Numbered from the stretch's first letter, positions 27,195 through 36,524 are shown. The stretch: 64,000 nucleotides of DNA from Streptomyces sp. NRRL F-525 (GCF_000716605.1 NZ_JNXE01000013.1:62001-126000); one strand, 5' to 3'. Notes: a model not told the origin generated them from the letters alone. Program-made: numbers and translations.

Positions 27195-27206
27195 GTGGGT
27201 CCGGTT
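27181..27206 (+). promoter_or_regulatory. Second SigR-type promoter motif over the sigR start codon
   Basis: GGAAT at 27181-27185 and GTT at 27204-27206 are again separated by exactly 18 bases. The motif overlaps GTG 27195, so a transcript from it would begin inside the gene. Function is uncertain. Confidence 0.35.
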
Positions 27207-27887
27207 CCCGGTACCGACGCAGGGACCGAACACGGCCAGGCGGAGCAGCCCGAGGGCCAGGGCACGAGCGAGGTCACAGCGGAATCGACCTCGGAGCGCA
27301 GTGCGCGCTTCGAGCGGGACGCGCTCGAATTCCTCGACCAGATGTACTCGGCCGCGCTGCGCATGACGCGAAACCCGGCCGACGCCGAGGACCTGGTGCA
27401 GGAGACGTACGCGAAGGCGTACGCGTCCTTCCACCAGTTCCGCGAGGGCACCAACCTCAAGGCGTGGCTGTACCGGATTCTCACCAACACGTTCATCAAC
27501 TCGTACCGCAAGAAGCAGCGTGAACCCCAGCGCTCCGCGGCCGAGGAGATCGAGGACTGGCAGCTCGCGCGCGCCGAGTCGCACATGTCGACCGGTCTGC
27601 GCTCCGCCGAGTCGCAGGCGCTCGACCACCTGCCCGACTCGGACGTCAAGGAAGCGCTCCAGGCGATCCCCGAGGAATTCCGCATCGCCGTCTATCTCGC
27701 GGACGTCGAGGGCTTTGCGTACAAGGAGATCGCGGACATCATGGGGACACCCATCGGAACGGTGATGTCCCGGCTGCACCGCGGCCGTCGTCAACTGCGC
27801 GGCATGCTCGAGGACTACGCGCGTGACCGCGGACTGGTCCCGGCCGGCGCCGGAGAGTCGAACGAAGCGAAAGGCTCGGGCTCATGA
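27195..27887 (+). CDS. sigR: ECF sigma factor SigR (thiol-oxidative stress)
   Basis: The protein of 230 residues is an ECF sigma factor. Region 2 contains [20 protein letters not shown] and [20 protein letters not shown]; region 4 contains [20 protein letters not shown] and [11 protein letters not shown]. It directs transcription of thioredoxin, mycothiol and proteostasis genes after thiol oxidation. GTG 27195 is the start known from S. coelicolor; GAGGAG touches it without a spacer, which is odd. The longer form starts at 27030. rsrA overlaps the stop by four bases (ATGA), so sigma and anti-sigma factor are translationally coupled. Confidence 0.93.
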   Translation: MGPVPGTDAGTEHGQAEQPEGQGTSEVTAESTSERSARFERDALEFLDQMYSAALRMTRNPADAEDLVQETYAKAYASFHQFREGTNLKAWLYRILTNTFINSYRKKQREPQRSAAEEIEDWQLARAESHMSTGLRSAESQALDHLPDSDVKEALQAIPEEFRIAVYLADVEGFAYKEIADIMGTPIGTVMSRLHRGRRQLRGMLEDYARDRGLVPAGAGESNEAKGSGS

Positions 27888-28186
27888 GCTGCGGAGAGCC
27901 GCACGAAACGGACTGCAGTGAGGTCCTCGACCATCTCTACGAGTTCCTCGACAGCGAGATGCCGGACGTCGACCGCGCCAAGTTCAAGCAGCACTTCACG
28001 GAGTGCTCGCCGTGCCTGGAGAAGTACGGGCTCGAAGAGGCCGTGAAGAAGCTGGTCAAGCGGTGCTGCGGGCAGGACGACGTGCCGACCGACCTGCGGG
28101 CCAAGGTTCTGGGACGGCTCGATCTGATCCGTTCCGGGCAGGCCGTGCCCGAGCATGACCTGACGGCCGCCCCTCAGGAGTCCTGA
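27884..28186 (+). CDS. rsrA: Zinc-binding redox-sensitive anti-sigma factor RsrA
   Basis: The 100-residue protein is a ZAS anti-sigma factor. C3, H7, C11, H37, C41, C44 and the C61-C62 pair are all present, with the HxxxCxxC motif at 37-44. In the reduced, zinc-bound state it holds SigR. Disulfide formation, known to involve C11 and C44, releases the sigma factor. Its ATG overlaps the sigR stop codon. Confidence 0.95.
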   Translation: MSCGEPHETDCSEVLDHLYEFLDSEMPDVDRAKFKQHFTECSPCLEKYGLEEAVKKLVKRCCGQDDVPTDLRAKVLGRLDLIRSGQAVPEHDLTAAPQES

Positions 28187-28322
28187 CCGTTTCCCGGTCG
28201 TTTCCTGAACGGGCGAGCGTCACTCGAACGTGCTAATCCACGGGTGATACGCCCGCGGGCCGCCCCCGGCCGCCCTAGGCTCCTCGGCCTGGACAGGCAT
28301 GGTCGGGGGAAGGGCGTCAGCC

Positions 28323-29630
28323 ATGGAGGCGACACCGGCACGGGCACGTGCGTACGTCGTCTGTGTCGCCGTCGGCGCCCTGTGGTGCCTGCTGCCGCTG
28401 CCGGCCGTCCACACACCCTGGTGGGCGGTCGCACTGCTGGCCGCGCTCTACGCCGGCTGCGAGCAGGTCGCCCGCCGCCGCTTCGCCGGCACCTTCTACC
28501 CGGTGCTGCTAGCCGCGGCCTTCCTCCTCCCGCCCCCCGCCGCCGCGCTCGTGCCGTTGCCGGGGGCGCTGTTCTCCCGCGTCGAGCAGGGCTCGCCCTG
28601 GCTGCGGCGGAGCTGGCGGGCCGCGCAGCTCGCGCTGGGCGTGTGGGCGGCGGCACGGGTGCATTGGGCGCTGGGCGGGCGGAACGCCGTCGTCGCCTCC
28701 GACTTCCCGTACGCGCTGGTGCCCGCCCTGGCCGCCGTCCTCGCCTTCTGCCTGGTCCTCACCGTGCTCGATGGCGGGATTCTGGCGCTGGCCGAGCGGG
28801 TGCCGGTACGGCGGGCCTGGCACGGTCTGTTCCTACGGTCCCTGGCGCCGATCGGCGTGCACGGACTCGCCGGGCTGATGATGGCCGTCCTGTGGCGCAG
28901 CCCCTACGGTCCCGTCGCCGCGCTGCTCGTGCTGTTGCCGATGGGGGTCTCCTGGTGGGTGTTCGCCCAGTACCACCAGGAACGCGCCGCGCATCAGGCC
29001 ACCATCCGCGCTCTCGTCCAGGCCGTCGACATCAAGGACGGGTACACCCGCGGGCACAGTGAACGGGTTGGCCAGGCGTCGATGATGATCGCGCGGGAAC
29101 TCGGCATGGACGACTCACGGGTCGAAGTGCTCCGCTTCGCCGGGATCCTGCACGACGTCGGAAAGCTCGGCGTCCCCACGCGCTTGCTGCGCAAGGACGG
29201 GCCGTTGACTCCCGAGGAGCGGCGGGTGATCGAACTGCATCCGGAGTACGGCCACGAGATGGTGCGCGGCATTGGTTTCCTGGGTGAGGCCCGTGCGGCT
29301 GTCCTGCACCACCATGAACGGTTGGACGGGAGTGGGTATCCGTACGGGCTGTTGGGGAGTCAGATCCCGGAGTCCGCAAGGGTGGTTGCCGTCGCCGATG
29401 CCTTCGACGCGATGACGTCGACTCGGTCCTACCGTCGCGCTCGGCCGGTGTCTGCCGCGCTGGAGGAACTGTCGCGCTGTGCCGGTACGCAGTTCGACCC
29501 GTTGATGGTCACGGCGTTGGTGCGGGCGCTCGGGCGGTGTGGGTGGCATCCCTCGGTAACGGCTGACGAGGTCCAGTCGTCCATCGTTTTCCCACCCAGC
29601 CCGCCCGTTTCCAGTGTGTTGAGAGGGTGA
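28323..29630 (+). CDS. Membrane-bound HD-GYP domain phosphodiesterase
   Basis: The 435-residue protein has about six transmembrane helices in its first 225 residues and a C-terminal HD-GYP domain. The metal-binding residues are seen in GYTRGHSERV, GILHDVGKLGVP and HHHERLDGSGYPYGL, with VADAFDAMTSTRSYR further on, so c-di-GMP hydrolysis is plausible. From memory, S. venezuelae has a comparable adjacent pair called HdgA and HdgB. ATG 28323 was chosen for the GGGGGAAGGG ending eight bases upstream. It follows sigR-rsrA and precedes a second HD gene by four bases. Confidence 0.87.
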   Translation: MEATPARARAYVVCVAVGALWCLLPLPAVHTPWWAVALLAALYAGCEQVARRRFAGTFYPVLLAAAFLLPPPAAALVPLPGALFSRVEQGSPWLRRSWRAAQLALGVWAAARVHWALGGRNAVVASDFPYALVPALAAVLAFCLVLTVLDGGILALAERVPVRRAWHGLFLRSLAPIGVHGLAGLMMAVLWRSPYGPVAALLVLLPMGVSWWVFAQYHQERAAHQATIRALVQAVDIKDGYTRGHSERVGQASMMIARELGMDDSRVEVLRFAGILHDVGKLGVPTRLLRKDGPLTPEERRVIELHPEYGHEMVRGIGFLGEARAAVLHHHERLDGSGYPYGLLGSQIPESARVVAVADAFDAMTSTRSYRRARPVSAALEELSRCAGTQFDPLMVTALVRALGRCGWHPSVTADEVQSSIVFPPSPPVSSVLRG

Positions 29631-29634
29631 CGAA

Positions 29635-30885
29635 ATGCCCCTTTCCCGCCCCCCTCTCACCCTCCCCCTCATCCACACCTCCGCCGCCCTCCTCGCCACC
29701 ACCTCCCTGACCCTCACCCTCTGGACCGGCCTCGAAGAACCCCCCGTCGCCCTCGCCTTCGGAATCCTCGTAGCCGTAGGCGAGTTGAGCCGCTGGAACG
29801 GCACGACCGGTCTCAGGGAAACCGCCCCGCTCGGCGCGGCCGGCGCCCTCTCCTACGCCCTCCTCGGAGCGGACGCAGGCCACCCCACCCACCACGGCGT
29901 CTTCCAGACCGTCGCCGTGGTCGTCGCCGCCACCCTCGTCGGCTGTGTCCCGCACATCGCCCGCGGCCACAGCCGCACCCCCGACCACATGGCCCGCCGC
30001 GTCCTGACGGTCGGTTTCGCGGCGGTCTGCTTCCAACCCCTGTACAACCAGGGGGTGTTCGGGCACTGGGGCGGCCCCGCCTACGCCCTGCTGCTCCTCG
30101 CGCTGCTCTCCCTCACCGCCCTGTGCGACGCCGTGCTCGCCGCCGCGCTCGCGCACTCGCGGACCGGGTGGCCGTTCGGGCCGCTGCTGCGGGACGAGCT
30201 GCGCGGGGTGCTCGGCATCGGGTCGGCCGTGTGCGCGACCGGTGCGGTGATGGCGCTCGCGGTCGCCGTCGTGGGGCTGTGGGCGCTGCCCGTGTTCTCG
30301 CTGCCGCTGCTGCTGACCCAGCTGTCCTTCCGGCGGTACGCGGCCGTACGGGACACCTATCGCCAGACCATCGCCTCCCTCGCTCGGTCCACCGAGATAG
30401 CCGGTTACACGCCTGCCGGGCACGCCCGCCGGGTCGCCGCGCTGTGCCAGGCGGTCGGGCGGGACCTGGGGCTGTCCGAGCCCGACCTCACCGTCCTGGA
30501 GTACGCCGCCCTGATGCACGACATCGGCCAGCTCAGCCTCGTCGACCCGGTACCGGCCGGCGCCACCGCCGTACTCCCCGCGGAGGAGCAGCGGCGGATA
30601 GCCCTGCTCGGCGGCGCCGTCGTACGGCAGACCGGGGTGAGTCCTCAGGTGGCGGCCGTCGTGGAGCGGCAGGCCGACCCGTGCCGGGAGCAGCCGCTGT
30701 CCGCGCGGATCGTCCGGGCCGTGAACGCGTACGAGGAGAAAACCCGGGCAGGCGGCCCCGGCGGGCCGCTGCGGGCGCTGGAGGAGCTGCGCCTCGGGAC
30801 CGCCGGGGACTACGCTCCCGAGGTCGTGGAAGCACTGGCCCGGGTACTGTCCCGGGACTGTCTGACCTTGCCTTCGGCTGGGTAA
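29635..30885 (+). CDS. Membrane protein with a degenerate HD-GYP-type domain
   Basis: This 416-residue protein has the same plan as its upstream neighbour: about six to seven N-terminal membrane helices and a C-terminal HD domain. It retains TPAGHARRVAAL and the LMHDIGQLSL motif, but the region corresponding to HHExxDGxGYP reads VVERQADPCREQPLS, so the GYP signature and a metal-binding histidine pair are missing. It is likely a non-catalytic partner or sensor; that is inference. The start lies four bases after the upstream stop, indicating an operon. Confidence 0.8.
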   Translation: MPLSRPPLTLPLIHTSAALLATTSLTLTLWTGLEEPPVALAFGILVAVGELSRWNGTTGLRETAPLGAAGALSYALLGADAGHPTHHGVFQTVAVVVAATLVGCVPHIARGHSRTPDHMARRVLTVGFAAVCFQPLYNQGVFGHWGGPAYALLLLALLSLTALCDAVLAAALAHSRTGWPFGPLLRDELRGVLGIGSAVCATGAVMALAVAVVGLWALPVFSLPLLLTQLSFRRYAAVRDTYRQTIASLARSTEIAGYTPAGHARRVAALCQAVGRDLGLSEPDLTVLEYAALMHDIGQLSLVDPVPAGATAVLPAEEQRRIALLGGAVVRQTGVSPQVAAVVERQADPCREQPLSARIVRAVNAYEEKTRAGGPGGPLRALEELRLGTAGDYAPEVVEALARVLSRDCLTLPSAG

Positions 30886-30989
30886 CCCATGGGTAATGAG
30901 CGCCCTCCCAGCCGTACGTGGTTGGATGCGAAGAAGAGGGTGTCCGGGGGCAGAGCCAGCCCACTGAACGGAACTGGCAGGCGGGAATC

Positions 30990-31970
30990 GTGAGGATCTT
31001 CGGCAAGGGACGGCACCGGCCCTCCGCCTCCTGGCGGCAGGCCACAGACCGCGCGTTCACGCTGATCGGCGACGGTCGGTACGAGGACGCGGGCGCGCTG
31101 CTGACGCGGGCCGCCGATCTGGAGCCCTGGCTGTCCGAGTCCTGGTTCAATCTCGCCCTGCTCCACAAGTTCCGGCACGACTGGGAGCAGGCGCGGGCGG
31201 CCGGGCTGCGGGCCGTCGCGCTGCTCGACCGGGAGGCCGGGGCGCCTGACTGGTGGAACGTCGGCATCGCGGCCACCGCGCTCCAGGACTGGCCGCTGGC
31301 CCGGCGGGCCTGGCAGGCGTACGGGCTGCGGGTGCCGGGTGGGGTCACCGGGGCGGGTGAGCCGGCCGGGATGGATCTCGGCAGCGCGGCTGTACGGCTG
31401 TCTCCTGAGGGGGAGGCCGAGGTCGTGTGGGGGCGGCGGCTGGATCCCGCCCGTATTGAGGTGCTGTCCATTCCGCTTCCCTCGTCCGGGCGGCGGTGGG
31501 GTGAGGTCGTGCTCCATGACGGGGTGCCGCACGGGGAGCGGACCACTGCCGCCGGGCACTCGTATCCCGTGTTCGACGAGATCGAGTTGTGGGCGCCGTC
31601 TCCTGTGCCTACGTGGGTTGTGCTGCTGGAGGCAGCTGCCGAGGCTGATCGGGACGCGCTGGAGCAGTTGGCGGCGGATGCGGGGTTCGCGGCGGAGGAC
31701 TGGTCTTCTTCCGTGCGGTTGTTGTGCCGGATGTGTTCCGAGTCCCGGATGCCGTCCGATGAGGGTGACGGGGAGCATCTTGATCCGCATGATCACAGTG
31801 AGCCTGGGCATCCTGGGCCGCTGGGGCATCGGACGGATGGGCAGTTGTGGGTGCCGGAGCGGGAGTGTGGGCTTGCGGCTCCGGCGTCGCTGGTTCGGGG
31901 GTTGTTGGACGGGTGGGTTGCCGACAGCCCTGACTCCCGGGACTGGCGGGACTTGGAAGAGGTCTGCTGA
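30990..31970 (+). CDS. Tetratricopeptide repeat protein
   Basis: The 326-residue protein begins with a TPR-like helical region: WRQATDRAFTLIGDGRYEDA, then SESWFNLALLHKFRHDWEQA and DWWNVGIAATALQDWPLARR. A beta-rich region with EVVWGRRLDPARIEVLSIPL follows, and the C-terminus contains a His/Asp-rich patch (DPHDHSEPGHPGPLGH) that might bind metal. Function is unknown. GTG 30990 starts directly at the conserved VRIFGKGRH; a GTG at 30918 is possible. The 3' third has relaxed codon use. Confidence 0.75.
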   Translation: MRIFGKGRHRPSASWRQATDRAFTLIGDGRYEDAGALLTRAADLEPWLSESWFNLALLHKFRHDWEQARAAGLRAVALLDREAGAPDWWNVGIAATALQDWPLARRAWQAYGLRVPGGVTGAGEPAGMDLGSAAVRLSPEGEAEVVWGRRLDPARIEVLSIPLPSSGRRWGEVVLHDGVPHGERTTAAGHSYPVFDEIELWAPSPVPTWVVLLEAAAEADRDALEQLAADAGFAAEDWSSSVRLLCRMCSESRMPSDEGDGEHLDPHDHSEPGHPGPLGHRTDGQLWVPERECGLAAPASLVRGLLDGWVADSPDSRDWRDLEEVC

Positions 31971-31996
31971 GGACTTCGTTCGGCCGCGGGTCCGTC

Positions 31997-32030
31997 GTGG
32001 CTGGTCGCGCAGTTCCCCGCGCCCCTAAAG
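31997..32030. repeat. Intergenic hairpin repeat, copy 2
   Basis: CGTGGCTGGTCGCGCAGTTC and the following CCCGCGCCCCT match the copies at 24651 and 44034. It lies about 27 bases after the TPR stop codon and upstream of def. Confidence 0.75.
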
Positions 32031-32132
32031 ACCGCCCGTGTATCAGCACAGCCCCGCGTCTCCCGAAGAACTCCACGTACCCTGTATCAGCAACTTCTCC
32101 CCCCTCTTGGCTTTAGGAAGGCGTTCGTCGGC

Positions 32133-32783
32133 ATGGCGCAGCAGGACACCGATCAGCAGCACGTGGGCGTGCTCCCCGTGGATGACGAGGGGTTTGTCGT
32201 CGACACCGAGGGGACCGAGGAGCGTGAGGCGGCCTGGCGGGAGCGGGGGGTCTCACGGGCGATCACGGTCGTCGGGAATCCGGTGCTGCACAAGGAGTGC
32301 AGGGACGTCACCGACTTCGGCGCGGAGCTGGAGACGCTGGTGGCCGACATGTTCGCCTCGCAGCGGACCGCGGAGGGCGTCGGGCTCGCCGCCAACCAGG
32401 TCGGCGTCGACCTGAAGGTCTTCGTCTACGACTGCATGGACGACGAGGGCAAACGGCACGTCGGTGTCGTCTGCAATCCGAAGCTGGTCGATCTGCCTGC
32501 CGACAAGCGGCACTTGGACGAGAGCAATGAGGGCTGTCTGTCCGTGCCCACCGCGTACGCGCCGCTCGCGCGGCCCGACTACGCCGAGGTGACCGGGCAG
32601 GACGAGAAGGGCAACCCGATCAAGGTCCGCGGCACCGGCTACTTCGCTCGGTGTTTGCAGCACGAGACCGATCACCTCTACGGCTACCTCTACATCGACC
32701 GGCTCTCCAAGCGTGACCGCAAGGACGCGCTGCGGCAGATGGCCGAGAACGAGCCCCGCTACCCCGTGGTCGCCAACGACTGA
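32133..32783 (+). CDS. def: Peptide deformylase
   Basis: The 216-residue protein has all three deformylase motifs: [10 protein letters not shown] near residue 87, EGCLSVPT near residue 137 with the metal-ligand cysteine, and QHETDHLYG near residue 180. It removes the formyl group from nascent proteins using iron or zinc. An acidic N-terminal extension of about 40 residues is typical of one actinobacterial deformylase type. ATG 32133 has AGGAAGG about 11 bases upstream. Other deformylase genes are likely elsewhere in the genome. Confidence 0.93.
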   Translation: MAQQDTDQQHVGVLPVDDEGFVVDTEGTEEREAAWRERGVSRAITVVGNPVLHKECRDVTDFGAELETLVADMFASQRTAEGVGLAANQVGVDLKVFVYDCMDDEGKRHVGVVCNPKLVDLPADKRHLDESNEGCLSVPTAYAPLARPDYAEVTGQDEKGNPIKVRGTGYFARCLQHETDHLYGYLYIDRLSKRDRKDALRQMAENEPRYPVVAND

Positions 32784-32965
32784 TCCGGCCGACCCCAGCG
32801 GTCGACACATCTCCCTTACGTACGGCGTCTGTTCAGGTGTACCTCCCTGACCAGGCGCCGTTCGTCTGTCCCTCGCACATTCGATCGTTTTCGCTCGGGT
32901 AGTGATCCAGAATCGGTCACACAAGGGGGGATTCTCGGCACTTGGGGGTAGTGAAGGGAGCAAAT

Positions 32966-32980
32966 CCGTTCCCAGAACGG
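32966..32980. promoter_or_regulatory. Inverted repeat upstream of cyc1
   Basis: CCGTTC-CCA-GAACGG is a perfect 6-3-6 inverted repeat about 100 bases before the cyc1 start, a position suited to an operator. The regulator is unknown. Confidence 0.3.
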
Positions 32981-33021
32981 TCAGTTGTGGTGCTGAATAG
33001 GAAGTGCGGGGATACGCAACG

Positions 33022-33054
33022 GCGCACGCCCGGCACAGCGGGAGGGGCGTGCGC
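33022..33054 (+). other. Hairpin in the probable cyc1 5' leader
   Basis: A perfect 10-bp stem (GCGCACGCCC/GGGCGTGCGC) with a 13-base loop ends 26 bases before the cyc1 GTG and close to its GAGAGGGG Shine-Dalgarno. It could influence translation. Confidence 0.4.
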
Positions 33055-33080
33055 AACTGGCGGCTGAGAGGGGTTTGTTC

Positions 33081-34178
33081 GTGCCTGCTTTCTCACACAG
33101 CACCACATCGGCAACGGCAACGGTAACGACGGCGATCGCGGTTCCACCGTCGCTCTCTCTCCCGGTGATCGAGACGGCGTTTCCCCGGCAACTGCATCCG
33201 TATTGGCCGAGGCTCCAGGAGAAGACACGTGTCTGGCTGCTGGAAAAGCGCCTCATGTCGGGGGACAAGGTAAGGGAATATGCCGACGGTCTTTGCTATA
33301 CGGACCTGATGGCCGGGTATTACCTGGGCGCACCGGACGAGGTGCTCCAGGCGATAGCGGACTACAGCGCGTGGTTCTTCGTCTGGGACGACCGCCACGA
33401 CCGGGACATCGTGCACCAACGCCCCGACGCCTGGCGGCGGTTGAGGTTCCGGTTGCACGCGGCACTGGATTCACCACGGCACCATCTGCTCCACCCGGAT
33501 CCGCTGGTCGCGGGGTTCGCGGACAGCGTGACGCGGATCTACTCGTTCCTGCCCGACACCTGGAACGCGCGGTTCGCCCGGCACTTCCACGCGGTCATCG
33601 AGGCCTACGACCGTGAATTCCGCAATCGCACCGAGGGGACCGTCCCCACGGTCGAGGAATACCTCGCACTGCGCCGGCTCACCTTCGCGCACTGGATCTG
33701 GACGGATCTGCTGGAGGCGAGTGCGGGACTCGAACTCCCGGACAACGTAAGGAAACACCCGGGATATCGGCGGGCGGCACTGCTCAGTCAGGAATTCGCC
33801 GCCTGGTACAACGACCTCTGCTCGCTGCCCAAGGAACTCGCGGGCGACGAGGTCCACAATCTCGGAATCAGCCTCATCACGCACGAGGGGCTGACTCTTG
33901 AGGAGACGGTCGCCGAAGTGAGGCGCCGGGTCGAGGAATGCATCGCCGAATTCCTCGTCGCGGAACAGGACACCTTACGTCTCGCCGACCGGCTCGACGA
34001 CGGCACCGTGCGCGGAATGGAATTGAGTGCCGCGGTACGGACCTGCCTCGGCAATATGCGGAACTGGTTCAGCACCGTCTACTGGTTCCACCACGAGTCC
34101 GGCCGTTACATGGTCGACAGCTGGGACGACCGGTCCACACCCCCGTACGTCAACAACGAAGCGGCAGGTGAGAAATGA
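33081..34178 (+). CDS. cyc1: epi-Isozizaene synthase (sesquiterpene cyclase)
   Basis: The 365-residue terpene synthase closely matches my memory of S. coelicolor SCO5222. The aspartate-rich motif is DDRHD at residues 103-107 and the NSE triad is N244, S248 and E252 in [12 protein letters not shown]. The product cyclises farnesyl diphosphate to epi-isozizaene, the albaflavenone precursor. GTG 33081 is preceded by GAGAGGGG; TTG 33075 is an alternative. Residue 299 is encoded by TTA (33975-33977), so translation should depend on the bldA tRNA. The stop overlaps the P450 start by four bases. Confidence 0.93.
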   Translation: MPAFSHSTTSATATVTTAIAVPPSLSLPVIETAFPRQLHPYWPRLQEKTRVWLLEKRLMSGDKVREYADGLCYTDLMAGYYLGAPDEVLQAIADYSAWFFVWDDRHDRDIVHQRPDAWRRLRFRLHAALDSPRHHLLHPDPLVAGFADSVTRIYSFLPDTWNARFARHFHAVIEAYDREFRNRTEGTVPTVEEYLALRRLTFAHWIWTDLLEASAGLELPDNVRKHPGYRRAALLSQEFAAWYNDLCSLPKELAGDEVHNLGISLITHEGLTLEETVAEVRRRVEECIAEFLVAEQDTLRLADRLDDGTVRGMELSAAVRTCLGNMRNWFSTVYWFHHESGRYMVDSWDDRSTPPYVNNEAAGEK

Positions 34179-35545
34179 CCGTCGAGTCCGTCAAGCCCGC
34201 GGCATCCGAGGTACCGGAGCTGCTGGAACCGCCCGTCGCGGGCGGCCGGGTCCCGCTGCTCGGCCATGGCTGGAAGCTGGTCCGCGACCCGCTGGCCTTC
34301 ATGGCCCAACTCCGCGACCACGGCGACGTCGTGAGGCTCCGCCTCGGCCCCAAGACGGTCTACGCCGTCACCGCGCCCGCCCTCACCGGCGCCCTGGCGC
34401 TGAACCCCGAGTTCATCATCGCGGGCCCCCTGTGGGAGTCCCTGGAGGGACTGCTCGGCAAGGAGGGCGTGGCCACGGCCAACGGGTCCCTGCACCGGCG
34501 CCAACGGCGCATCATCCAGCCCGCGTTCCGGCTCGACGCGATCCCCGGCTACGGACCGATCATGGAGGAGGAGGCGCACGCGCTCACCGAGCGGTGGAAG
34601 TCCGGCGAGGCGATCGACTGCACCTCCGAGTCCTTCCGGGTCGCCGTGCGGATCGCGGCCCGCTGTCTGCTGCGCGGCGACTTCATGGACGAGCGCGCCG
34701 AGCGGCTGTGCGTCGCGCTCGCCACCGTCTTCCGGGGCATGTACCGGCGGATGGTGGTACCGGCCGGACCGCTCTACCGGCTGCCCCTCCCGGCCAACCG
34801 CCAATTCAACCGGGCATTGGCCGATTTGCATCTCCTGGTCGACGAGATCGTCACCGAGCGGCGCGAGTCCGGTCAAAAGCCGGACGATTTGCTGACCGCA
34901 TTGCTGGAGGCGACGGACGACAATGGCGACCCGATCGGGGAACAGGAGATCCACGACCAGGTCGTCGCGATCCTCACCCCAGGAAGCGAAACAATCGCGT
35001 CCACGATCATGTCGCTGCTCCAGGTCCTCAGCGAACACCCGGAGCACGCCGACAAGATACGCGAAGAGGTTGAATCCGTAACGGGCGGCCGCCCGGTGGC
35101 ATTCGACGACGTCCGCAAGCTCACGTACACGAACAATGTCGTCGTCGAGACGCTGCGGCTGCTTCCCGCCGTATGGATATTGACGCGGCGGGCGGTCGCC
35201 GACACCGAACTGGGCGGCTATCGGATTCCGGCCGGGGCCGACATCATCTACAGCCCCTACGCCATCCAGCGCGACCCGCGTTCGTATGACCGAAACGAGG
35301 ACTTCGACCCCGACCGCTGGCTTCCGGAACGCTCCAAGGACGTACCGAAGTTCGCCATGAGCCCGTTCAGCAACGGCAACCGGAAGTGTCCCAGCGACCA
35401 CTTCTCGATGGCCCAACTGAGCCTGATCACGGCGGCGGTGGCGACGAGGTACCGCTTCGAGCAGGTGTCCGGCTCCGACGACGCCACCCGCATCGGCATC
35501 ACCCTCCACCCGCGCCGGCTGCTGCTCAGGCCGCTGCCGAGGTGA
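34175..35545 (+). CDS. cyp170A1: Cytochrome P450 CYP170A1-type (albaflavenone synthase)
   Basis: The 456-residue P450 has the ETLR of the K-helix at 325-328 and the haem-thiolate cysteine at about 405 within [12 protein letters not shown]. The I-helix reads TPGSETIAS. The protein oxidises epi-isozizaene via albaflavenols to albaflavenone. S. coelicolor CYP170A1 is also known to have a second, terpene-synthase activity; its motifs are present here as DDNGD (248-252) and DTE (343-345). ATG 34175 overlaps the cyc1 stop (ATGA), so both are translated together. Ferredoxin and reductase must come from elsewhere. Confidence 0.92.
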   Translation: MTVESVKPAASEVPELLEPPVAGGRVPLLGHGWKLVRDPLAFMAQLRDHGDVVRLRLGPKTVYAVTAPALTGALALNPEFIIAGPLWESLEGLLGKEGVATANGSLHRRQRRIIQPAFRLDAIPGYGPIMEEEAHALTERWKSGEAIDCTSESFRVAVRIAARCLLRGDFMDERAERLCVALATVFRGMYRRMVVPAGPLYRLPLPANRQFNRALADLHLLVDEIVTERRESGQKPDDLLTALLEATDDNGDPIGEQEIHDQVVAILTPGSETIASTIMSLLQVLSEHPEHADKIREEVESVTGGRPVAFDDVRKLTYTNNVVVETLRLLPAVWILTRRAVADTELGGYRIPAGADIIYSPYAIQRDPRSYDRNEDFDPDRWLPERSKDVPKFAMSPFSNGNRKCPSDHFSMAQLSLITAAVATRYRFEQVSGSDDATRIGITLHPRRLLLRPLPR

Positions 35546-35561
35546 GGTGACCGGCGTACGT

Positions 35562-36524
35562 TCAGGCGGCTTCCGGGCCCCTGAACGTGCGTCGGTAGGC
35601 GTTCGGGGTGGTGCCCAGCGCCCGGACGAACTGGTGGCGCAGGGCGGGTGCGGTGCCGAAGCCCGCCCGCCAGGCGATCGCGTCCATCGTCTCGTCCGTC
35701 CCCTCCAGCAACTGCTGCGCCAGCAGCACCCGTTGACGCAGGATCCAGCGGTACGGCGTGGTCCCGGTCTCCTGCTGGAAGCGGCGGGCGAAGGTGCGCG
35801 GTGACATGAGGGCACGGGCGGCGAGCTGTTCGACGGTGACCTCCTGGTCGAGGTGCTCCGCCATCCACACCAGCACCTCGCCCACCGTGTCGCACTGCGA
35901 GCGCGGCAGCGGCCGCTCGATGTACTGGGCCTGGCCGCCGTCGCGGTGCGGGGGTACGACCATCCGCCGCGCGATGGCGTTGGCGACCTCCGGCCCCTGC
36001 TCCTTGCGCACCAGGTGCAGACAGGCGTCGATCCCGGCCGCGGTGCCGGCGGACGTGATCACCGGGTCCTCGTCGACGTACAGCACATCCGGCTCCACGA
36101 CGACCTTCGGATACCGCCGGGCGAGCAGCTCCGCGTGGTGCCAGTGCACCGCGCACCGCCGCCCGTCCAGCAGCCCGGCGGCGGCCAGCACGAAGACGCC
36201 CGAGCAGACGCTGAGCACCCGGGCACCCCGGTCCACGCCCCGTCGTAGGGCATCGAGCAGTTCCTCCGGGTACTCCCGCTCCGCGTAGGTCGCGCCCGCC
36301 GGTACGGCGATGAGGTCCGCGGTCTCCAGGCGCTCCAGGCCGTGGTCGACGGTCAGGGAGAAGCCCGCGTGGGTGGTGAGGGTCGGCCCCTCGGCCGAGG
36401 CGACCGCGAAGTCGTAGACCGGCAGCCCCTCGTCGCTGCGGTCGAGGCCGAACACCTCGCAGACGACGCCGAGTTCGAAGGGGGCGACTCCGTCGAGCAG
36501 GACCACGGCCACGTTTTTCAGCAT
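35562..36524 (-). CDS. GlxA-type transcriptional regulator (DJ-1/PfpI plus AraC HTH), NrdS-like
   Basis: The 320-residue protein has an N-terminal DJ-1/PfpI-like domain (VAVVLLDGVAPFELGVVCEV, then SVCSGVFVLAAAG with the nucleophile-elbow cysteine) and a C-terminal AraC helix-turn-helix (AARALMSPRTFARRFQQETG). I recall that the S. coelicolor class Ia RNR operon nrdABS ends in an AraC-like gene, nrdS, located between CYP170A1 and nrdB. This gene holds the equivalent position but is separated from nrdB by three other genes. ATG 36524 was chosen over an upstream ATG because the domain begins there. The ligand is unknown. Confidence 0.8.
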   Translation of the reverse strand: MLKNVAVVLLDGVAPFELGVVCEVFGLDRSDEGLPVYDFAVASAEGPTLTTHAGFSLTVDHGLERLETADLIAVPAGATYAEREYPEELLDALRRGVDRGARVLSVCSGVFVLAAAGLLDGRRCAVHWHHAELLARRYPKVVVEPDVLYVDEDPVITSAGTAAGIDACLHLVRKEQGPEVANAIARRMVVPPHRDGGQAQYIERPLPRSQCDTVGEVLVWMAEHLDQEVTVEQLAARALMSPRTFARRFQQETGTTPYRWILRQRVLLAQQLLEGTDETMDAIAWRAGFGTAPALRHQFVRALGTTPNAYRRTFRGPEAA

